DNA from: Pseudomonadota bacterium
Lineage (GTDB): Bacteria; Pseudomonadota; Alphaproteobacteria; Acetobacterales; Acetobacteraceae
Length of the DNA stretch: 8,459 bases
Assembly (NCBI GenBank): GCA_021829055.1
Contig: JAJZCS010000073.1
Coordinates: 1 to 8,459, forward strand
Reading direction: 5' to 3'
Shown: piece after piece, positions 8,359 to 8,459 of the stretch
How the letters are laid out: the number at the start of each line of letters is the position of its first letter
Numbering within the stretch: position 1 is the first letter of the stretch
The notes under the pieces: generated by a model
What the model was told of the DNA's origin: nothing
Database searches by the model: none
Seen by the model: the letters and a program-made list of their open reading frames with translations, nothing else
Program-made: the position numbers and the translations under genes

Positions 8359-8459
8359 CATCGGGGTTCCGAATCTGCGAAAGTTCCTTTGCAACAAAGA
8401 TCTTCTGCGAGTTGGAGGAATTCCCCGATGCCGACGGAGTGTAACGCGGATCGATGTGG
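8330..8459 (-). CDS. 3' end of an unidentified gene (partial at right edge)
   Basis: A minus-strand frame enters from the right edge and runs 42 codons to TAG at 8330-8332. The residues look like genuine protein, for example SQKIFVAKELSQIRNPDAP and the ending TLARNAG, with a Ser/Asn-rich stretch before them. A terminator-like element follows about 25 bases after the stop, which supports a real gene end. I cannot name the family from this tail. It is encoded on the same strand as eno, with the oppositely oriented tRNA-Asn between them. Confidence 0.6.
   Translation of the reverse strand, partial: HIDPRYTPSASGNSSNSQKIFVAKELSQIRNPDAPTLARNAG

Overview
The window looks like a chromosomal core region of an alphaproteobacterium of moderate GC content (mid-50s percent by eye). 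The order miaB-phoH-ybeY-corC is a classic alphaproteobacterial cluster. Several protein details, such as the short YbeY with 'LGTVLREAR' before its zinc motif and 'VPNPWK' at its end, remind me of Acetobacteraceae/Rhodospirillales. That family assignment is from memory and is weak.

Left block, plus strand (about 1-3798): the last codons of an unidentified gene overlap miaB (tRNA ms2i6A37 methylthiotransferase). phoH (PhoH-type ATPase), ybeY (endoribonuclease) and a soluble CorC/HlyC-type CBS protein follow. Each gene starts inside or at the stop codon of the one before it (ATGA, TTGA, TGATG, ATGA), so the block reads as one translationally coupled operon for tRNA modification, RNA maturation and an envelope or ion-related function. 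lnt, which often follows corC in alphaproteobacteria, is absent.

Middle block, minus strand (3827-6117): a two-gene ABC transporter, with the ATPase first and a large polytopic permease second, overlapping by TTGA. It runs convergently into the corC operon with only 28 bp between them. Its substrate cannot be read from the sequence.

Right block: about 450 bp upstream of the ATPase hold no recognisable gene. Beyond them is a complete enolase gene (minus). It is divergent from a tRNA-Asn(GTT) gene with encoded CCA and a good sigma70-type promoter. After the tRNA come about 240 bp of mostly unassigned DNA, a candidate terminator, and at the right edge the 3' end of an unidentified minus-strand gene.

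No mobile element, CRISPR array or defence system is visible. The window is mostly housekeeping DNA. The least explained parts are the ABC transporter, the two gaps (6172-6563 and 8036-8276), the two edge fragments and the atypical YbeY.
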